Shown: piece by piece, positions 26,259 to 35,654 of the stretch
Layout of the letters: every line of letters starts with the position of its first letter
Position numbering within the stretch: position 1 is the stretch's first letter
NCBI RefSeq assembly: GCF_009663465.1
Contig: NZ_QXHU01000005.1
Coordinates: 206,377 to 270,376 of the forward strand
Origin: Riemerella anatipestifer
Lineage (GTDB): Bacteria; Bacteroidota; Bacteroidia; Flavobacteriales; Weeksellaceae
DNA: 64,000 nucleotides
Reading direction: 5' to 3'
Program-made: the position numbers and the translations under genes
Notes under the pieces: model-generated
Databases searched by the model: none
What the model saw: only the letters and a program-made list of their open reading frames with translations
Told to the model about the DNA's origin: nothing

Positions 26259-26951
26259 ATGATTATTGTTCTTCTCATTCTAAGTGTAATAGTAGGTGTA
26301 TTGTTAGGCAAGTTTTTTGGGGCTAAAGAGAAACTAGCAAAGAATTTACTTATTCTAAGTGCGGGGTTTCTTATTACGATTTGTCTTAACGAAGTCTTTC
26401 CTCAAGTCTACCACGAACAAAATCATAACATAGGGATTTGGATTGTATTAGGAGTGCTATTACAGATGGTTTTAGAAAGCCTTACCAAAGGCTTTGAGCA
26501 TGGGCATATCCACCATCATAGCGAAACTAAAAATATATTGCCTGTGGCACTTATGGTGGGTTTGTTTTTTCATGCTTTTATAGAAGGTATCCCTTTAGCT
26601 AACGAAACAGAGGTTTTGTCGCCTTATCTCACAGGTATCCTGTTTCATAATCTTCCTATTTCCTTTGTTTTGGGAGCGTATTTGTTTGGTAAAGGGTCAT
26701 CAAAGCGTTATTCGTGGAGTATTATTAGCATTTTTGCTTTGGCTTCTCCTCTTGGAGTGCTTTTGGGAAAATATATCCCAATGGAGTGGCAGTCTTATTT
26801 TCTAGCTATAGTGGGAGGGATATTTCTGCATATCTCCGCTGTAATTATATTTGAAAGCAACAAAAACCACAAAATGGATTGGACGAAGCTCCTGCTTGTA
26901 GTGTCAGGAATTCTGATTGCTTTGCTAGGGCATTTATTTCATCATCATTAA
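26259..26951 (+). CDS. ZIP-family metal transporter
   Basis: A 230-residue membrane protein with about eight short hydrophobic segments. Metal-coordinating motifs of the ZIP family are visible: a His-rich cytoplasmic loop (EHGHIHHHSE, about residues 75-85), FFHAFIEGIPLA in helix 4, and FHNLPISFVLGAYLF in helix 5. The C-terminus ends in a further His cluster (GHLFHHH). ZIP proteins import zinc, iron or manganese into the cytoplasm; the metal cannot be told from sequence. Single gene on plus between minus-strand genes, with its own promoter and a probable terminator. Confidence 0.9.
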   Translation: MIIVLLILSVIVGVLLGKFFGAKEKLAKNLLILSAGFLITICLNEVFPQVYHEQNHNIGIWIVLGVLLQMVLESLTKGFEHGHIHHHSETKNILPVALMVGLFFHAFIEGIPLANETEVLSPYLTGILFHNLPISFVLGAYLFGKGSSKRYSWSIISIFALASPLGVLLGKYIPMEWQSYFLAIVGGIFLHISAVIIFESNKNHKMDWTKLLLVVSGILIALLGHLFHHH

Positions 26952-26988
26952 AGGTTTAAACATTTTAACGCTATTAAAATTAAAAAGA

Positions 26989-27028
26989 ATTCGTGGAAAT
27001 AATAAAGCTCTCTATCATTCCCACGAAT
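26989..27028 (+). terminator. Probable terminator of the ZIP gene
   Basis: ATTCGTGG (26989-26996) pairs with CCACGAAT (27021-27028), followed by CTGTTTTTTG. The 24-base loop is long. Confidence 0.5.
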
Positions 27029-27070
27029 CTGTTTTTTGTGAATATTAGATATTACCTATCTACTATCATT

Positions 27071-27484
27071 TTATGTATTTGATTTTAATATATTTTTGAG
27101 TTTTTCTATACTTTCTAATTCTATATTACTTAAATCAAATATTTTTCTTTCACCATCAAATTTAGAGATTGTGAGTTGGTTATTTGCAAAGTCAAAGTTA
27201 CTTATTTCATCAAATTTAAAAGTCTTTCCCAAAAATAACTCATTAAGTTTAATTACAATTCTTTTTTTATTCCATTGGACAAAGTTTTTATACCAAAGAA
27301 ATTGAGAATGAATAACAGCAATAAATAAGAAAATTACAATGGTTATTAGCTTTAGGTAATTTGTATTTTTAAAAGTCCAAAACTCAAAAGTATTTATAAT
27401 TACCAAAAATAAAGCAAGAACCAACAAGATAAATTGTGCTTTACTATCTCTAAAGTTTAATTGATCAAAATGTATTTTTTTCAT
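27071..27484 (-). CDS. Small membrane protein with PH-like domain, unknown
   Basis: A 137-residue protein with two adjacent transmembrane segments (about residues 17-34 and 42-62) followed by a short cytoplasmic beta-rich part (NKKRIVIKLNELFLGKTFKFDEISNFDFANNQLTI and so on) ending in a helix. This two-helix plus beta-sandwich plan resembles bacterial PH-domain membrane proteins, but the match is only structural. It is AT-rich and stands alone upstream of the ZIP terminator region. Function unknown. Confidence 0.6.
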   Translation of the reverse strand: MKKIHFDQLNFRDSKAQFILLVLALFLVIINTFEFWTFKNTNYLKLITIVIFLFIAVIHSQFLWYKNFVQWNKKRIVIKLNELFLGKTFKFDEISNFDFANNQLTISKFDGERKIFDLSNIELESIEKLKNILKSNT

Positions 27485-27527
27485 TTATAAATTTTTACGA
27501 TTACTAATTATCTTATAGAAGCATTGG

Positions 27528-28721
27528 TTAGATAACCCCTAATTCTTTTCCTACTTTTTCAAAAGCAGCTATAGCCTTATCTAAATGTTCTCTTGTGTGT
27601 GCGGCTGATAATTGGACTCTAATTCTAGCCTTACCTTTAGGAACCACAGGGTAGAAAAACCCGATAACATAGATGTCTTCGTCCATTAGTTTTTCTGCCA
27701 TTTTTTGTGATAGTGGGGCGTCATAAAGCATTACAGGTACAATAGCGGCATCTCCATCAGGAATGTCAAAGCCTTTGGCTTTCATTTGGGTTCTAAAATA
27801 TTGGGCGTTATCCATTACCTTATCTCTTAGGCTGGTATCTTCGGAAATCATTTCTAGAACTTTGGTTGCTGCACCTATAATGCCAGGAGCTAGAGAGTTA
27901 GAAAACAGATAAGGTCTAGAACGCTGTCTTAACATATCTATAATTTCTTTTTTACCGGAAGTAAAGCCACCCAACGCTCCACCTAGTGCTTTCCCTAGTG
28001 TAGAAGTAATGATGTCCACTCTTCCCATAACCTCGTTTGCTTCGTGAGTACCTCTTCCTGTTTTGCCAATAAAACCTGTGGCGTGGGAGTCGTCCACCAT
28101 TACTAGGGCATCGTATTTTTCAGCTAAATCACAAACACCTTTTAAGTCGGCTACGATACCGTCCATAGAGAACACTCCATCGGTAACAATGATTTTAAAT
28201 CTGTGGTTGTGTTTACTTGCTTTAATAAGCTGTGCTTCCAAATCTGCCATATCATTGTTTTTGTAGCGATACCTTGCCGCTTTGCAAAGTCTTACTCCAT
28301 CAATAATAGAAGCGTGGTTAAGTTCATCAGAAATGATGGCATCTTCTGCTGTAAATAGTGGTTCAAAAACCCCACCGTTGGCATCAAAACAAGCGGCATA
28401 GAGAATGGTGTCTTCCATACCCAAAAACTCAGATATTTTAGCCTCTAGATTTTTATGAATGTCTTGTGTACCACATATAAAACGCACCGAAGACATACCG
28501 TAACCGTGAGAAGCAATAGCGTCTTGTGAGGCTTTCATAACTTCGGGGTGGTTGGATAGCCCGAGGTAGTTATTGGCACAGAAGTTAAGTAGTTTTTTAC
28601 CATTGGCTACAATTTCAGCCGATTGTTGAGAGGTAATGATGCGTTCGTTTTTATAAAGACCTTCGTTCTTGATGTTTTGAAGTTCGGTTTGTAAATACTC
28701 TAGATAATTTTTAGAAATCAT
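27528..28721 (-). CDS. kbl: Glycine C-acetyltransferase (2-amino-3-ketobutyrate CoA ligase)
   Basis: A 397-residue PLP enzyme of the alpha-oxoamine synthase family that interconverts glycine plus acetyl-CoA and 2-amino-3-ketobutyrate in threonine breakdown. The PLP lysine is Lys244 in [14 protein letters not shown], the same position as in E. coli Kbl. [25 protein letters not shown] and [17 protein letters not shown] are diagnostic, and the length is normal. Threonine dehydrogenase is not adjacent. The close relative serine palmitoyltransferase, which Bacteroidota also have, is the main alternative, but the GKTGRGT region favours Kbl. Confidence 0.93.
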   Translation of the reverse strand: MISKNYLEYLQTELQNIKNEGLYKNERIITSQQSAEIVANGKKLLNFCANNYLGLSNHPEVMKASQDAIASHGYGMSSVRFICGTQDIHKNLEAKISEFLGMEDTILYAACFDANGGVFEPLFTAEDAIISDELNHASIIDGVRLCKAARYRYKNNDMADLEAQLIKASKHNHRFKIIVTDGVFSMDGIVADLKGVCDLAEKYDALVMVDDSHATGFIGKTGRGTHEANEVMGRVDIITSTLGKALGGALGGFTSGKKEIIDMLRQRSRPYLFSNSLAPGIIGAATKVLEMISEDTSLRDKVMDNAQYFRTQMKAKGFDIPDGDAAIVPVMLYDAPLSQKMAEKLMDEDIYVIGFFYPVVPKGKARIRVQLSAAHTREHLDKAIAAFEKVGKELGVI

Positions 28722-28767
28722 ATTTAGTTTATTTTGGTTATAAAATCGTTGGCTAATTTAATAAAAA

Positions 28768-28790
28768 AAGCCTTCACTGTTGGAAGACTT
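28768..28790 (-). terminator. Terminator of dacB
   Basis: AAGCCTTC (28768-28775) pairs with GAAGACTT (28783-28790) using one wobble pair. On the minus strand it is followed by seven T. Confidence 0.6.
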
Positions 28791-28810
28791 TATAGATTAT
28801 TTTATAAATA

Positions 28811-30232
28811 TTAGAGATTGAGTGCCGGCTCTAGTAGTTTTTCCATTTTAGCTTTAATCTGATGTACAGAACCTGTGTAATTATTGATTAACAATGAGAA
28901 GGTAAGGGTTCTTCCAGATTTGGTATTGATATAACCTGCTAGACATTTTACAGCTCTTAGAGTACCTGTTTTAGCGAAGATTTGTCCGTAGCCTTTGTTG
29001 TAGAGAAACATTTTCTTTAATGTACCTGTTTGCCCTGCAATAGGTAACGAATCGAAGTAGGATTTGTAATATTTCTCTTTCATAAGACCCGCTAAAAATT
29101 TAACTTGTGAAATAGGCGTTACCAGATTATTTCTAGATAAACCACTACCATCCATTAGGTTTAAACCGTTGAAATCATAGCCGTTAGCATTTAGATGTTC
29201 TACGATTGTTTGTCTGCCTGTTTCTAGGGATTCGTCTCCGTTTTTGTAAAATCCTACTGAACGAAGTAAGGCTTCTGCAAATCTATTATTACTTGTTTGA
29301 TTAACGAAATACACAATCTCCTCTAGGCTAGGTGATTGGTATTTAGTGATAAAAGTTCTGTTTTCGGGTTCTATATCAATGGTTTTGCCTTCCACTTTAC
29401 CCACTACAGATACTCCATTTTTAAGTAAAGAAGTTCGTAATGTATTGGCAAGAGAATAAGGTGCAGAAGGTATTTTGCCTATTACTGTATTGCTCTCAAA
29501 AGAGTCTGTATAAGCGATTTGATTGGTGTACGGAGAAACATAGAAAAACCTTTTTTCATCGGCTTTAAATCTACGCTTAATTACTTTTCGTTCTTTGGTA
29601 GGGTCTATATTGGCAGTTCTGCCTACGGGAAGGTAATAATTTTCTCTTTCTAACCAAACGATGTTGGCAGGGAGGCTATCATTATTGCCTTTAAAAACAG
29701 CAGTTTGTATGAAAATGCTACCATTGATTTTGGTAATTCCTAAGTTTTTTATGGCATAGATAAAATCGGAGGAGATACTACCATAGCTAGAAGACCCTGC
29801 TGTCCCTGTGCCTAAAGTAGGGTCGCCACTACTTACAATATATAGATTGCCTTCTAGAACTCCATCGTCAGATATTTTACCAGAGTATTCTAGCTGTGTA
29901 TTATATTTGAATTTAGACCCCATAATGCTCATTGCGGCATCTGTGGTCAGTAGTTTTGTGGTAGATGCAGGAACTAATGGAGTAGCCTCATTATAAGAAC
30001 TTATGATTTGTTTACTTTTTGGGTCGTACACTACAAATCCCCATTGTCCGTTTCTCACCATTGGGTCGCTTGCTAACTGATTGATAGCAATATCTAATTC
30101 CTCTTTAGCCGAAAGAGTTACTTTTTCAGCAGTTGGTGTTTCGTAGGTGGGATACGAACTAGAGTATTGAGCAAATGAAACGAAAAATATAGATATACAG
30201 GCTATTAAAAGCCCTTTTTTGGTTAAATTCAT
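28811..30232 (-). CDS. dacB: D-alanyl-D-alanine carboxypeptidase/endopeptidase, PBP4 family (S13)
   Basis: A 473-residue periplasmic peptidoglycan hydrolase. I use the ATG at 30232, giving MNLTKKGLLIACISIFFVSFAQ, a clear signal peptide; the longer frame begins inside the promoter. The three penicillin-binding motifs are present: Ser90-Thr-Thr-Lys93 (PASTTKLLT), SRN in GSGLSRNNLV, and KTG in FAKTGTLRAVKCLAGY. The long insert between the first two motifs is typical of class C PBPs. It trims D-Ala or cuts cross-links in the cell wall. Single gene with promoter and terminator. Confidence 0.93.
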   Translation of the reverse strand: MNLTKKGLLIACISIFFVSFAQYSSSYPTYETPTAEKVTLSAKEELDIAINQLASDPMVRNGQWGFVVYDPKSKQIISSYNEATPLVPASTTKLLTTDAAMSIMGSKFKYNTQLEYSGKISDDGVLEGNLYIVSSGDPTLGTGTAGSSSYGSISSDFIYAIKNLGITKINGSIFIQTAVFKGNNDSLPANIVWLERENYYLPVGRTANIDPTKERKVIKRRFKADEKRFFYVSPYTNQIAYTDSFESNTVIGKIPSAPYSLANTLRTSLLKNGVSVVGKVEGKTIDIEPENRTFITKYQSPSLEEIVYFVNQTSNNRFAEALLRSVGFYKNGDESLETGRQTIVEHLNANGYDFNGLNLMDGSGLSRNNLVTPISQVKFLAGLMKEKYYKSYFDSLPIAGQTGTLKKMFLYNKGYGQIFAKTGTLRAVKCLAGYINTKSGRTLTFSLLINNYTGSVHQIKAKMEKLLEPALNL

Positions 30233-30280
30233 ACTTTGAAATTTTGTTACATTGAGGCTTTCCATTAGAAAACAACGAAA

Positions 30281-30288
30281 CAAAGGTA
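30281..30288 (-). promoter_or_regulatory. Promoter -7 element of dacB
   Basis: Minus-strand TACCTTTG. An apparent start codon at 30283 lies inside it, so translation must begin further down, most likely at 30232. Confidence 0.6.
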
Positions 30289-30352
30289 AAAAATATTGTA
30301 AGTCTAGACCTATGCAGAGTTGGTAAATAGACTTAAATTATGTTAAAAAGAG

Positions 30353-32800
30353 TTAAAAATCTACAAATAACTCTATTTTCACAGATTGATAAGCGGAGAT
30401 TTCTCTGAACTCGTCCAATGATTGTGAAATGTACTCTTTGAAAGTGAAGTATTTATTATTTCTAGGCAGTTTGAGTAATATTTGGTATTGATATTTGTTT
30501 TTCAGCTTTGTGATAGGAGCCTTTTCTGGACCTAAAACACAGTCTAAAGGAAGGTATTTCCTAAGGATAGAACCTAAAAATTGTGAAGCTCTATCTGCCT
30601 TGCCTTCTTTGGAATGTTTAATTTCTAAAAGTACTACTTTGGTAAATGGTGGATAGAGGAATTTTTTTCTATCATTTAGAAAATGCTCATAGATTTCTTG
30701 AGTGCTATTGTGCTTAATCAAGCTAAACAAAGGGTGTGTTGGGTTATAAGTTTGTATAATAATCTTACCTTTTCCTGAAGTTCTCCCTGCTCTCCCAGAT
30801 ACTTGAGTGATGAGCTGGTAGGCTTTTTCTTCCGCTCGGAAATCTTGTACATATAGGAGTGCATCAGCCTTGGGAATTGCCACTAGGTCTATATGGTCAA
30901 AGTCTAAACCTTTGGAAATCATCTGTGTGCCAACAATGATGTTGGTTTCTCTGTTTTCTATTTTTTCGTAGAGTTTTTCATAGGCGAATTTTTTTCTCAT
31001 AGAGTCTATGTCCATTCTGTCCACTTCTGCCTCTGGAAACAATCTTTTGACTTCCTCCGCCACTTGTTCTACTCCGATGCCTTTGGTATTGAGTTGTTGA
31101 GACTGGCACTTAGGGCATTGGTTAGGTTTAGAAGCTCTTTGTCCGCAATAATGGCACTTCAATTCGTTAGAAGATTTGTGATAGGTCATTACCACATCGC
31201 AGTTAGAGCAGTAGGTTACATGCCCGCAAGCCTCACATTCTACTACATTGGCATAGCCTCTTCTGTTATGGAGGATAATAATTTGTTTGTTCTTCTCTAA
31301 ATTTTCCTGAATTTTTTGAATTAACACTGCCGAAAAATTCCCATTTATAGTTTTAGTCTCTTGTTCTTCTTTAATATTGATGATTTCAAAATCTGGTAAA
31401 TCTACATTGCCGTATCGTTCGCCTAAATAAAGGTACTTAAGTTTTCCTTTTTGGGCAGCGTAATAAGATTCTAAAGATGGCGTGGCAGAGCCGAGCAGTA
31501 GATGAGCTTTATAATGATAAGCTAAAATTTGAGCTGCATCTTTAGCATTAAAGTAAGGGCTAGCTTCTCTAGGTTTGTAGGCAGAATCGTGTTCTTCATC
31601 TACAATTACTAAATCTAAATTTTGGTAGGGCAGAAACAATGCGTTTCTAGTTCCAATAAGGACTTTAATCTTGTTGAGCTTTACTTTTCGCCAAACTTCC
31701 ACTCGTTCAAAATCGGTGAGTTTTTGATGATAAAAGCCAATTAAATCGCCGTATTTCTTTTCTAGCCTACGGATAATTTGCTTGGTTAATGCAATTTCTG
31801 GTAGTAATAATAATGTGTTTTTATTCTCTTTGATGAGTTGCTCTATCAAGTGGATATAGATGTGGGTTTTCCCTGAAGAAGTTACGCCGTGTAATAATAC
31901 TTTCTGATTTTGAGCAAAAGACTGTTCTATTGCTTTAAATGTGTTATTTTGAGTTTCAGTAAGAGGTTCAATATTTTCTATATCGCCACTATAAGCCTCT
32001 AGTCGGTCTTGCTGGAGGTAATATTCATCTACTAGACCTTTATCTATAAGACCTTTCATTTGAGCGTGGGCGAAATTACCTTCCTCAAACAAAATAGATT
32101 TTTTAATAGGAATTTCAGGCGAAGCCGTTTGTTTAGATAAAATGAGGAGGAAAAGTTCTTTTTGTTTTTCTGCTCTATTAAGGTTAGAAATGACCTCAGC
32201 TAAAGACTGATTGTCTAATAATTCCTCTTTGATTTTTACATAAGCTACCTCCTTTACTTTGTACTTTTCTGCCACTTTTTCATCTATCTCTATATAGTGC
32301 ATATCTATAAGAGCGTTGATGGTTTTAATTAAATTTTTCTTTGGAATAAAGGCTTCCATTTCAAAAAGACTGACCAATTGTTGAACTTCCAACGCTTGTA
32401 TTAAAAGTATTTCGTTGGCATCTAAAAGTTCATAATCTATGTTAGCATTTGGTTTGAGTTTTAGATAAGTTTCGCTTTCCAACTTTAATGATGAAGGAAA
32501 TGCCAAGCGGTAAATCTCACCCAAATTACACAGATAGTAAGAAGATAGCCATTGCCAAAACTCAAGCTGCGGAAGAGGTAAAATAGGGGTGTCGTCTAAA
32601 ATGCTGTAAATTTCCTTTGGAGAAAACTCTTCGGGAGTGTTTTGGTGTAGGTCTGAGATGATTCCAGTATAGATTTTTTTTCCTCTAAACGGAATGAGAA
32701 CGCGCATACCCAACGCTATTTTATCCTGTAAATCAATGGGAACTTTGTAAGTGAAAGTTCCTTTTAGATTGAGTGGCAGTATGACTTGAGCGTAAAGCAT
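30353..32800 (-). CDS. priA: Primosomal protein N' (replication restart helicase PriA)
   Basis: An 815-residue superfamily 2 helicase that reloads the replisome at stalled forks. The N-terminal 3'BD-like region (YAQVILPLNLKGTFTYKVP) starts at the ATG at 32800. Walker A (HGVTSSGKTH) is near residue 300 and DEEH (VIVDEEHDSAYK) near 400. The zinc-binding insert with eight cysteines (CEACGH, CSNCD, CHYCG, CPKCQ) lies around 515-565. Motif VI (QVSGRAGR) and the C-terminal domain follow. All parts of PriA are present. Confidence 0.95.
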   Translation of the reverse strand: MLYAQVILPLNLKGTFTYKVPIDLQDKIALGMRVLIPFRGKKIYTGIISDLHQNTPEEFSPKEIYSILDDTPILPLPQLEFWQWLSSYYLCNLGEIYRLAFPSSLKLESETYLKLKPNANIDYELLDANEILLIQALEVQQLVSLFEMEAFIPKKNLIKTINALIDMHYIEIDEKVAEKYKVKEVAYVKIKEELLDNQSLAEVISNLNRAEKQKELFLLILSKQTASPEIPIKKSILFEEGNFAHAQMKGLIDKGLVDEYYLQQDRLEAYSGDIENIEPLTETQNNTFKAIEQSFAQNQKVLLHGVTSSGKTHIYIHLIEQLIKENKNTLLLLPEIALTKQIIRRLEKKYGDLIGFYHQKLTDFERVEVWRKVKLNKIKVLIGTRNALFLPYQNLDLVIVDEEHDSAYKPREASPYFNAKDAAQILAYHYKAHLLLGSATPSLESYYAAQKGKLKYLYLGERYGNVDLPDFEIINIKEEQETKTINGNFSAVLIQKIQENLEKNKQIIILHNRRGYANVVECEACGHVTYCSNCDVVMTYHKSSNELKCHYCGQRASKPNQCPKCQSQQLNTKGIGVEQVAEEVKRLFPEAEVDRMDIDSMRKKFAYEKLYEKIENRETNIIVGTQMISKGLDFDHIDLVAIPKADALLYVQDFRAEEKAYQLITQVSGRAGRTSGKGKIIIQTYNPTHPLFSLIKHNSTQEIYEHFLNDRKKFLYPPFTKVVLLEIKHSKEGKADRASQFLGSILRKYLPLDCVLGPEKAPITKLKNKYQYQILLKLPRNNKYFTFKEYISQSLDEFREISAYQSVKIELFVDF

Positions 32801-32809
32801 AGAGGGGAA

Positions 32810-32817
32810 CAAAAATA
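32810..32817 (-). promoter_or_regulatory. Possible promoter -7 element of priA
   Basis: Minus-strand TATTTTTG ends ten bases before the priA ATG, which would leave a leader of only a few bases. A nearly leaderless mRNA would be needed for it to be real. Confidence 0.35.
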
Positions 32818-33027
32818 AGCGATTTTTATTAAAAGTATTTAATGAAGAGTTAATTTTTAACAATTGTCTTTATGTAAAAAGTGCAATGCTACTGACTGAA
32901 AAAAACATATCTAGGCAAATGATGATGCTTGATACTGTCAATTTGTCATAAAAAAGGGAGTGGCATATTCTTGGTAAAATTGGAGGTGTACTAAAAATGA
33001 ATATTAACAAAAAAATACATAATTAAA

Positions 33028-34935
33028 ATGAGTAAAATTATAGGAATCGACTTAGGTACTACTAACTCTTGTGTGGCAGTAATGGAGGGTAAAGACCCTG
33101 TGGTAATCCCTAATGCAGAAGGAAAAAGAACAACGCCTTCTATTGTAGCTTTCACTGAAGATGGTGAGAGAAAAGTAGGAGACCCTGCTAAAAGACAAGC
33201 GGTTACAAACCCTAAAAATACAGTTTATTCTATCAAGAGATTTATCGGAGCTAACTTTAAAACAGATGCTAACGAGGTGTCTAGAGTTCCGTATCAAGTG
33301 GTAGAAGGTTCTAACGATACTGTTAAAGTTAAAATTGGAGATAGAGAATACACGCCTCAAGAAATTTCTGCAATGATTCTTCAAAAAATGAAGAAAACAG
33401 CTGAAGACTATTTAGGTCAAGAAGTTTCTCGTGCGGTAATTACTGTACCTGCTTATTTTAACGATGCACAAAGACAAGCGACTAAAGAAGCTGGAGAAAT
33501 TGCAGGGCTTAAGGTAGAAAGAATTATCAATGAGCCTACGGCAGCAGCTTTAGCTTATGGTCTAGATAAGGTAGGTAAGAAGGATATGAATGTAGTGGTG
33601 TTCGACTGTGGTGGTGGTACTCACGACGTTTCTGTACTAGAAATGTATGAGGTAGATGGTAACGCATCTTTCGAAGTAAAGGCTACCGATGGTGATACAC
33701 ACTTAGGAGGAGACGACTTTGATAATGTGATTATTGACTGGATGGCAGCTGAATTCCAAGCAGAAGAAGGTGTGGATTTAAAATCTGATGCTATTGCTCT
33801 TCAAAGATTGAAAGAAGCAGCGGAAAAAGCAAAAGTTGAATTATCTTCTTCTACTCAGACGGAAATCAATTTACCATATATCACAGCTACAGCTTCAGGT
33901 CCAAAACACTTGGTTAAAACATTAACGAGAGCTAAGTTTGAGCAGTTAGCAGGAGATTTAATTCAAAGAACTATCGAGCCTTGTAAGTCTGCTCTTAAAA
34001 ATGCAGGTATGAGCATTTCTGATATTGATGAGATTATCCTAGTAGGTGGTTCTACAAGAATCCCTGCGATACAAGAAGCGGTAGAGAAATTCTTTGGTAA
34101 AGCTCCATCTAAAGGGGTAAACCCAGATGAGGTAGTGGCTATAGGTGCGGCTATCCAAGGGGGAGTTCTTACAGGAGATGTTAAAGATGTATTGTTATTA
34201 GATGTTACACCTCTTTCTTTAGGTATAGAAACAATGGGTTCTGTATTCACTAAGTTGATAGAGGCTAATACCACCATTCCTACTAAAAAATCAGAAGTGT
34301 TCTCTACTGCGGTAGATAATCAGCCTGCGGTTACCATCAGAGTAGGACAAGGGGAAAGACCAATGTTTAACGATAACAAAGAAATCGGTAGATTTGAGCT
34401 TACAGATATTCCACCAGCACCTAGAGGTGTGCCACAAATTGAGGTAACTTTTGATATAGATGCTAACGGTATTTTGAGCGTTTCTGCAAAAGATAAAGGT
34501 ACAGGTAAAGAGCAATCTATCAAAATTCAAGCATCGTCTGGTCTTTCCGATGAAGAAATTGAAAGAATGAAGAGAGAAGCTGAAGAAAACTCAGCAGCAG
34601 ATGCTAAGAAAAAAGAAGAAGCTGACCTTATCAACAAAGCAGATGGACAAATCTTCCAAACTGAAAAGCAAATAAAAGAATTTGGAGATAAGATTTCTGC
34701 AGATAAAAAATCAGCGATAGAAACAGCTTTAGCTGAACTAAAAACAGCTTATGAAGCTAAAGATATGGCAAATATTAAAACTAAATCTGAGGCTTTAGAT
34801 GCAGCTTGGATGGCAGCATCAGAAGAGTTGTATAAAGCACAAGCTGAAGCTCAAGGAGGTGCAGAACAAGCACAAGCTAATACAGGTAATGCTGCAGATG
34901 ATGTACAAGATGCAGACTTTGAAGAAGTAAAATAA
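33028..34935 (+). CDS. dnaK: Chaperone DnaK (Hsp70)
   Basis: A 635-residue Hsp70 chaperone. The ATPase domain has [16 protein letters not shown] at the N-terminus, the phosphate-2 loop [14 protein letters not shown] at residues 192-205, and [18 protein letters not shown]. The substrate domain has [16 protein letters not shown] and the usual helical lid ends in an acidic tail ([12 protein letters not shown]). Cys194 replaces the Leu that is usual in DLGGGT; the histidine in GGTHDVS is common in this phylum. dnaJ and grpE are not adjacent. The last codons and terminator are duplicated 3.5 kb downstream. Confidence 0.98.
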   Translation: MSKIIGIDLGTTNSCVAVMEGKDPVVIPNAEGKRTTPSIVAFTEDGERKVGDPAKRQAVTNPKNTVYSIKRFIGANFKTDANEVSRVPYQVVEGSNDTVKVKIGDREYTPQEISAMILQKMKKTAEDYLGQEVSRAVITVPAYFNDAQRQATKEAGEIAGLKVERIINEPTAAALAYGLDKVGKKDMNVVVFDCGGGTHDVSVLEMYEVDGNASFEVKATDGDTHLGGDDFDNVIIDWMAAEFQAEEGVDLKSDAIALQRLKEAAEKAKVELSSSTQTEINLPYITATASGPKHLVKTLTRAKFEQLAGDLIQRTIEPCKSALKNAGMSISDIDEIILVGGSTRIPAIQEAVEKFFGKAPSKGVNPDEVVAIGAAIQGGVLTGDVKDVLLLDVTPLSLGIETMGSVFTKLIEANTTIPTKKSEVFSTAVDNQPAVTIRVGQGERPMFNDNKEIGRFELTDIPPAPRGVPQIEVTFDIDANGILSVSAKDKGTGKEQSIKIQASSGLSDEEIERMKREAEENSAADAKKKEEADLINKADGQIFQTEKQIKEFGDKISADKKSAIETALAELKTAYEAKDMANIKTKSEALDAAWMAASEELYKAQAEAQGGAEQAQANTGNAADDVQDADFEEVK

Positions 34936-34998
34936 TAGTTGGTTGATTACTAACAATTAATAATAATCCGCTGTGAAAATTATATTTCACGGCGGTTT
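34923..34998 (+). repeat. Direct repeat, left copy: dnaK 3' end plus terminator
   Basis: About 76 bases running from the last dnaK codons (GAAGTAAAATAA) through AACAATTAATAATAA to the terminator hairpin. They recur at 38431-38505 with one three-base gap and a few substitutions. The two copies bracket the three-gene lipoprotein/nuclease islet. Confidence 0.88.
34968..34998 (+). terminator. dnaK terminator
   Basis: CCGCTGTGAAA pairs with TTTCACGGCGG (one wobble) and is followed by six T. An equivalent hairpin stands at 38471-38505. Confidence 0.8.
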
Positions 34999-35053
34999 TT
35001 TCATGTATATAGTTTAAGTCAAAGAAATATTTTTTAGAGTGAATGTAAAGTAA

Positions 35054-35061
35054 TAAATTTG
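35054..35061 (+). promoter_or_regulatory. Promoter -7 element of the islet operon
   Basis: TAAATTTG, 15 bases upstream of the first islet ATG at 35077. An apparent TTG start at 35059 lies inside it. Confidence 0.6.
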
Positions 35062-35076
35062 CAAAAAATAATAAGA

Positions 35077-35652
35077 ATGAAAGTTAGGCAATTATTTAAA
35101 TTTATTTTTTGTTTATTATTTATGGTTACCTCTTGCTCTAAAAGTGATCTAGAAAAAATAAGTGAATATGCTCAAATTGTCGAGAAAAAAGATGCACAAA
35201 CTCTTCTTGATGATTTATATATTGGAGCAGATGGAGATATAGCATCTTTAGGTAGAATATTGAATGCTTCGCCCTCTTCAATTAATAGAATTAGAAAAGG
35301 AGATACAGTGCCAACTAGTAAGTTTGAAGAAAGAATTAAAGAAGTTTCAATTTATTATGTCCAGAATGATCAATCTTTTTCAAAACTACGATCAGTATTG
35401 GATGATGAATATGCTTGGTATGAAATTATTTTGGATTTTCCTAGTCATAATCCTTTTTGGTTTTGGGGTATTAATATCGTTTTGATTTTATTATTAGCCT
35501 TTTTAACTGTAATTTTTATTTGGCCTTTATTAATAGAGATTTTGATTTTTTTAGTAGCGTATATTTGCTTATTAATATTTTCTCCATCAAAGGATGTTAA
35601 ATATGATAAATATATTAAAACTATTAATCCAGCTGTTGAGCAAGTTATTTAA
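35077..35652 (+). CDS. Islet gene 1: predicted lipoprotein with HTH-like segment and membrane hairpin
   Basis: A 191-residue protein I do not recognise. The N-terminus MKVRQLFKFIFCLLFMVTSC has a lipobox with Cys20. Residues 60-95 (IASLGRILNASPSSINRIRKG and following) look like an XRE-type helix-turn-helix, odd for a protein exported as a lipoprotein. Two close hydrophobic segments (about residues 130-172; NIVLILLLAFLTVIFIWPLL, IEILIFLVAYICLLIF) would place it in the inner membrane with a short exposed tail. It is very AT-rich. Gene 2 begins two bases after its stop, so the genes form an operon. Confidence 0.65.
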   Translation: MKVRQLFKFIFCLLFMVTSCSKSDLEKISEYAQIVEKKDAQTLLDDLYIGADGDIASLGRILNASPSSINRIRKGDTVPTSKFEERIKEVSIYYVQNDQSFSKLRSVLDDEYAWYEIILDFPSHNPFWFWGINIVLILLLAFLTVIFIWPLLIEILIFLVAYICLLIFSPSKDVKYDKYIKTINPAVEQVI

Positions 35653-35654
35653 TA

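Noticed and set aside
32960-32980. Sigma-54-like promoter upstream of dnaK (TGGCATATTCTTGGT)
   Set aside because: The two elements are one base too close and the -12 box reads TTGG instead of TTGC.
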